Shown one piece after another: positions 4,936 to 5,504 of a stretch of 5,504 bases of DNA. The notes beneath the pieces were generated by a model. The model did no database searches and had not been told where the DNA came from. It saw only the letters and a program-made list of their open reading frames with translations. Source of the stretch: Bacteroidota bacterium (lineage in GTDB: Bacteria > Bacteroidota > Bacteroidia > Chitinophagales > Chitinophagaceae); assembly GCA_023391015.1 (NCBI GenBank), contig JAEWBT010000012.1, positions 1-5,504 of the forward strand. Direction: 5' to 3'. The position numbers were made by a program, and so were the translations under genes. Every line of letters begins with the position of its first letter. The stretch's first letter is position 1.

Positions 4936-5337
4936 ATGTCAAAATTCACCATTGGCCTGCTTGCAGGCGTCGCTATCGGTCTGCTCGTTGCTCCGGAACC
5001 AGGCGAAGAAACCCGCCAAACCCTTGCTGATACGGCTTCTAAGTGGCGCGATCAGTTCAACAAGCTTATGGGCCGTGCCGGTGCCGGTATTGACGACCTA
5101 CGCACCATGCTGGAAACCCAAATCGAAGGCCTTAACGATGACGCCAAAAGCAAGATTGCTGCCATCCTCGACGACGCCGACGCAGCTGCCGACAAAGGCA
5201 AACGCGTCCTCGACAATGCCAAAGAAGCTGGTAAAGATGCCGCTTCCGATATCAAATCCGGTGCCAAAGATGTAGCTTCGGATGTGAAATCAACCGCTAA
5301 AGATGTAAAGTCGGATGTGAAAAACGCGATGTCCTAA
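4936..5337 (+). CDS. YtxH-domain protein with LEA-like 11-residue C-terminal repeats
   Basis: This 133-residue protein has an N-terminal YtxH domain: a membrane-spanning, glycine-rich helix FTIGLLAGVAIGLLVAP (about 4-20) followed by the typical PGEETRQTLADTA. The remainder is hydrophilic, Ala/Asp/Lys-rich and predicted helical. From residue 100 three tandem 11-residue units follow the pattern KDxxSDxKxxA (100-110, 111-121, 122-132); residues 89-99 look like a diverged fourth. Such 11-mers resemble group 3 LEA and apolipoprotein-like amphipathic helices. YtxH proteins are often stress-induced, but their biochemical role is unclear. There is no signal peptidase site, so the helix probably anchors the protein in the inner membrane with a cytoplasmic tail. 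The gene follows the small lipoprotein by 57 bases and ends before a strong terminator, so it closes the cbpA-cbpM-lipoprotein series if that is one unit. Confidence 0.88.
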   Translation: MSKFTIGLLAGVAIGLLVAPEPGEETRQTLADTASKWRDQFNKLMGRAGAGIDDLRTMLETQIEGLNDDAKSKIAAILDDADAAADKGKRVLDNAKEAGKDAASDIKSGAKDVASDVKSTAKDVKSDVKNAMS

Positions 5338-5365
5338 AAAGTCATTACCAAGCTTTCCTTTAGAT

Positions 5366-5396
5366 AAAAAGTTCCGGAAATTTCCGGAACTTTTTT
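5366..5396. terminator. strong palindromic intrinsic terminator built on the TTTCCGGAAA repeat
   Basis: GTTCCGGAAATTTCCGGAAC (5371-5390) is a perfect 20-base palindrome, flanked by AAAAA on the left and TTTTTT on the right. Folded, it gives a stem of GTTCCGG with CCGGAAC extended by A-T pairs, followed by a T run, 28 bases after the YtxH stop codon. The symmetry lets it work on both strands. Its core is the same motif that recurs elsewhere in the window, here acting as a terminator stem. Confidence 0.85.
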
Positions 5397-5477
5397 GTTT
5401 TAGCCTTTCAGACGTATGCCATTTGTATACAATCATCATTGAAGGGGCACCACCGCTAGACACATCCAAAGCCGACA
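5397..5477. other. short intergenic stretch with no visible gene
   Basis: I see no credible coding frame; a minus-strand frame here reads through the terminator and is not protein-like. GTATAC occurs at about 5425. No clear promoter is visible. Confidence 0.4.
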
Positions 5478-5504
5478 CCCGTCAGGTTTCAAAAACCTGA
5501 CGGG
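5478..5504. repeat. perfect 12-bp hairpin at the right edge
   Basis: CCCGTCAGGTTT (5478-5489) pairs perfectly with AAACCTGACGGG (5493-5504) around a CAA loop. The window ends at the last paired base, so a following T run or a longer element cannot be judged. From memory, CAGGTTT-AAACCTG hairpins of this kind are frequent intergenic repeats in Bacteroidota. Confidence 0.65.

Noticed and set aside
5290..5478. Minus-strand 62-codon reading frame
   Set aside because: It runs through the palindromic terminator and into the end of the YtxH gene, with no protein-like features.

Overview
The window looks like ordinary chromosome from a member of the Bacteroidota. I infer this from the gene families (a NodT-type outer-membrane lipoprotein efflux factor, a CbpA/CbpM pair, a YtxH protein next to a tiny lipoprotein), from start codons with no clear Shine-Dalgarno sequence, and from several intergenic hairpin repeats of kinds I recall from that phylum. 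I cannot resolve the class or genus. All genes are on the + strand.

Layout. 1-290 is the C-terminal end of an RND efflux pump whose body lies upstream. 291-573 is non-coding and full of repeats. 574-2040 is the NodT/TolC-type outer-membrane factor that probably completes the tripartite pump. 2041-2360 is 320 bases without a gene, holding several hairpins, the last of which abuts the next start codon. 2361-3140 is a TerC-family membrane protein, followed by an intrinsic terminator. 3245-4180 is a zinc-finger-less J-domain co-chaperone (CbpA/DnaJ type). 4321-4611 is its probable modulator CbpM, separated from it by 140 bases of repeats. 4708-4878 is a 56-residue lipoprotein with a membrane helix. 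4936-5337 is a YtxH-domain protein with 11-residue C-terminal repeats, followed by a strong palindromic terminator. The window ends in a perfect 12-bp hairpin.

Functionally there are three groups: drug or solute efflux (pump plus outer-membrane channel), a membrane protein of the metal-related TerC family, and protein-folding or envelope-stress functions (CbpA, its regulator CbpM, and two small membrane-associated proteins). None of the protein genes is unusual for the phylum.

The unexplained signal is in the gaps. A TTTCCGGAAA palindrome recurs at gene edges, four times just after a stop codon. A 7-base-periodic repeat (TCTNNNN) occurs in opposite orientations after two different genes. At least six other hairpin or inverted-repeat elements are present. 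I found no mobile-element gene, CRISPR array, tRNA, rRNA or clear new protein system.
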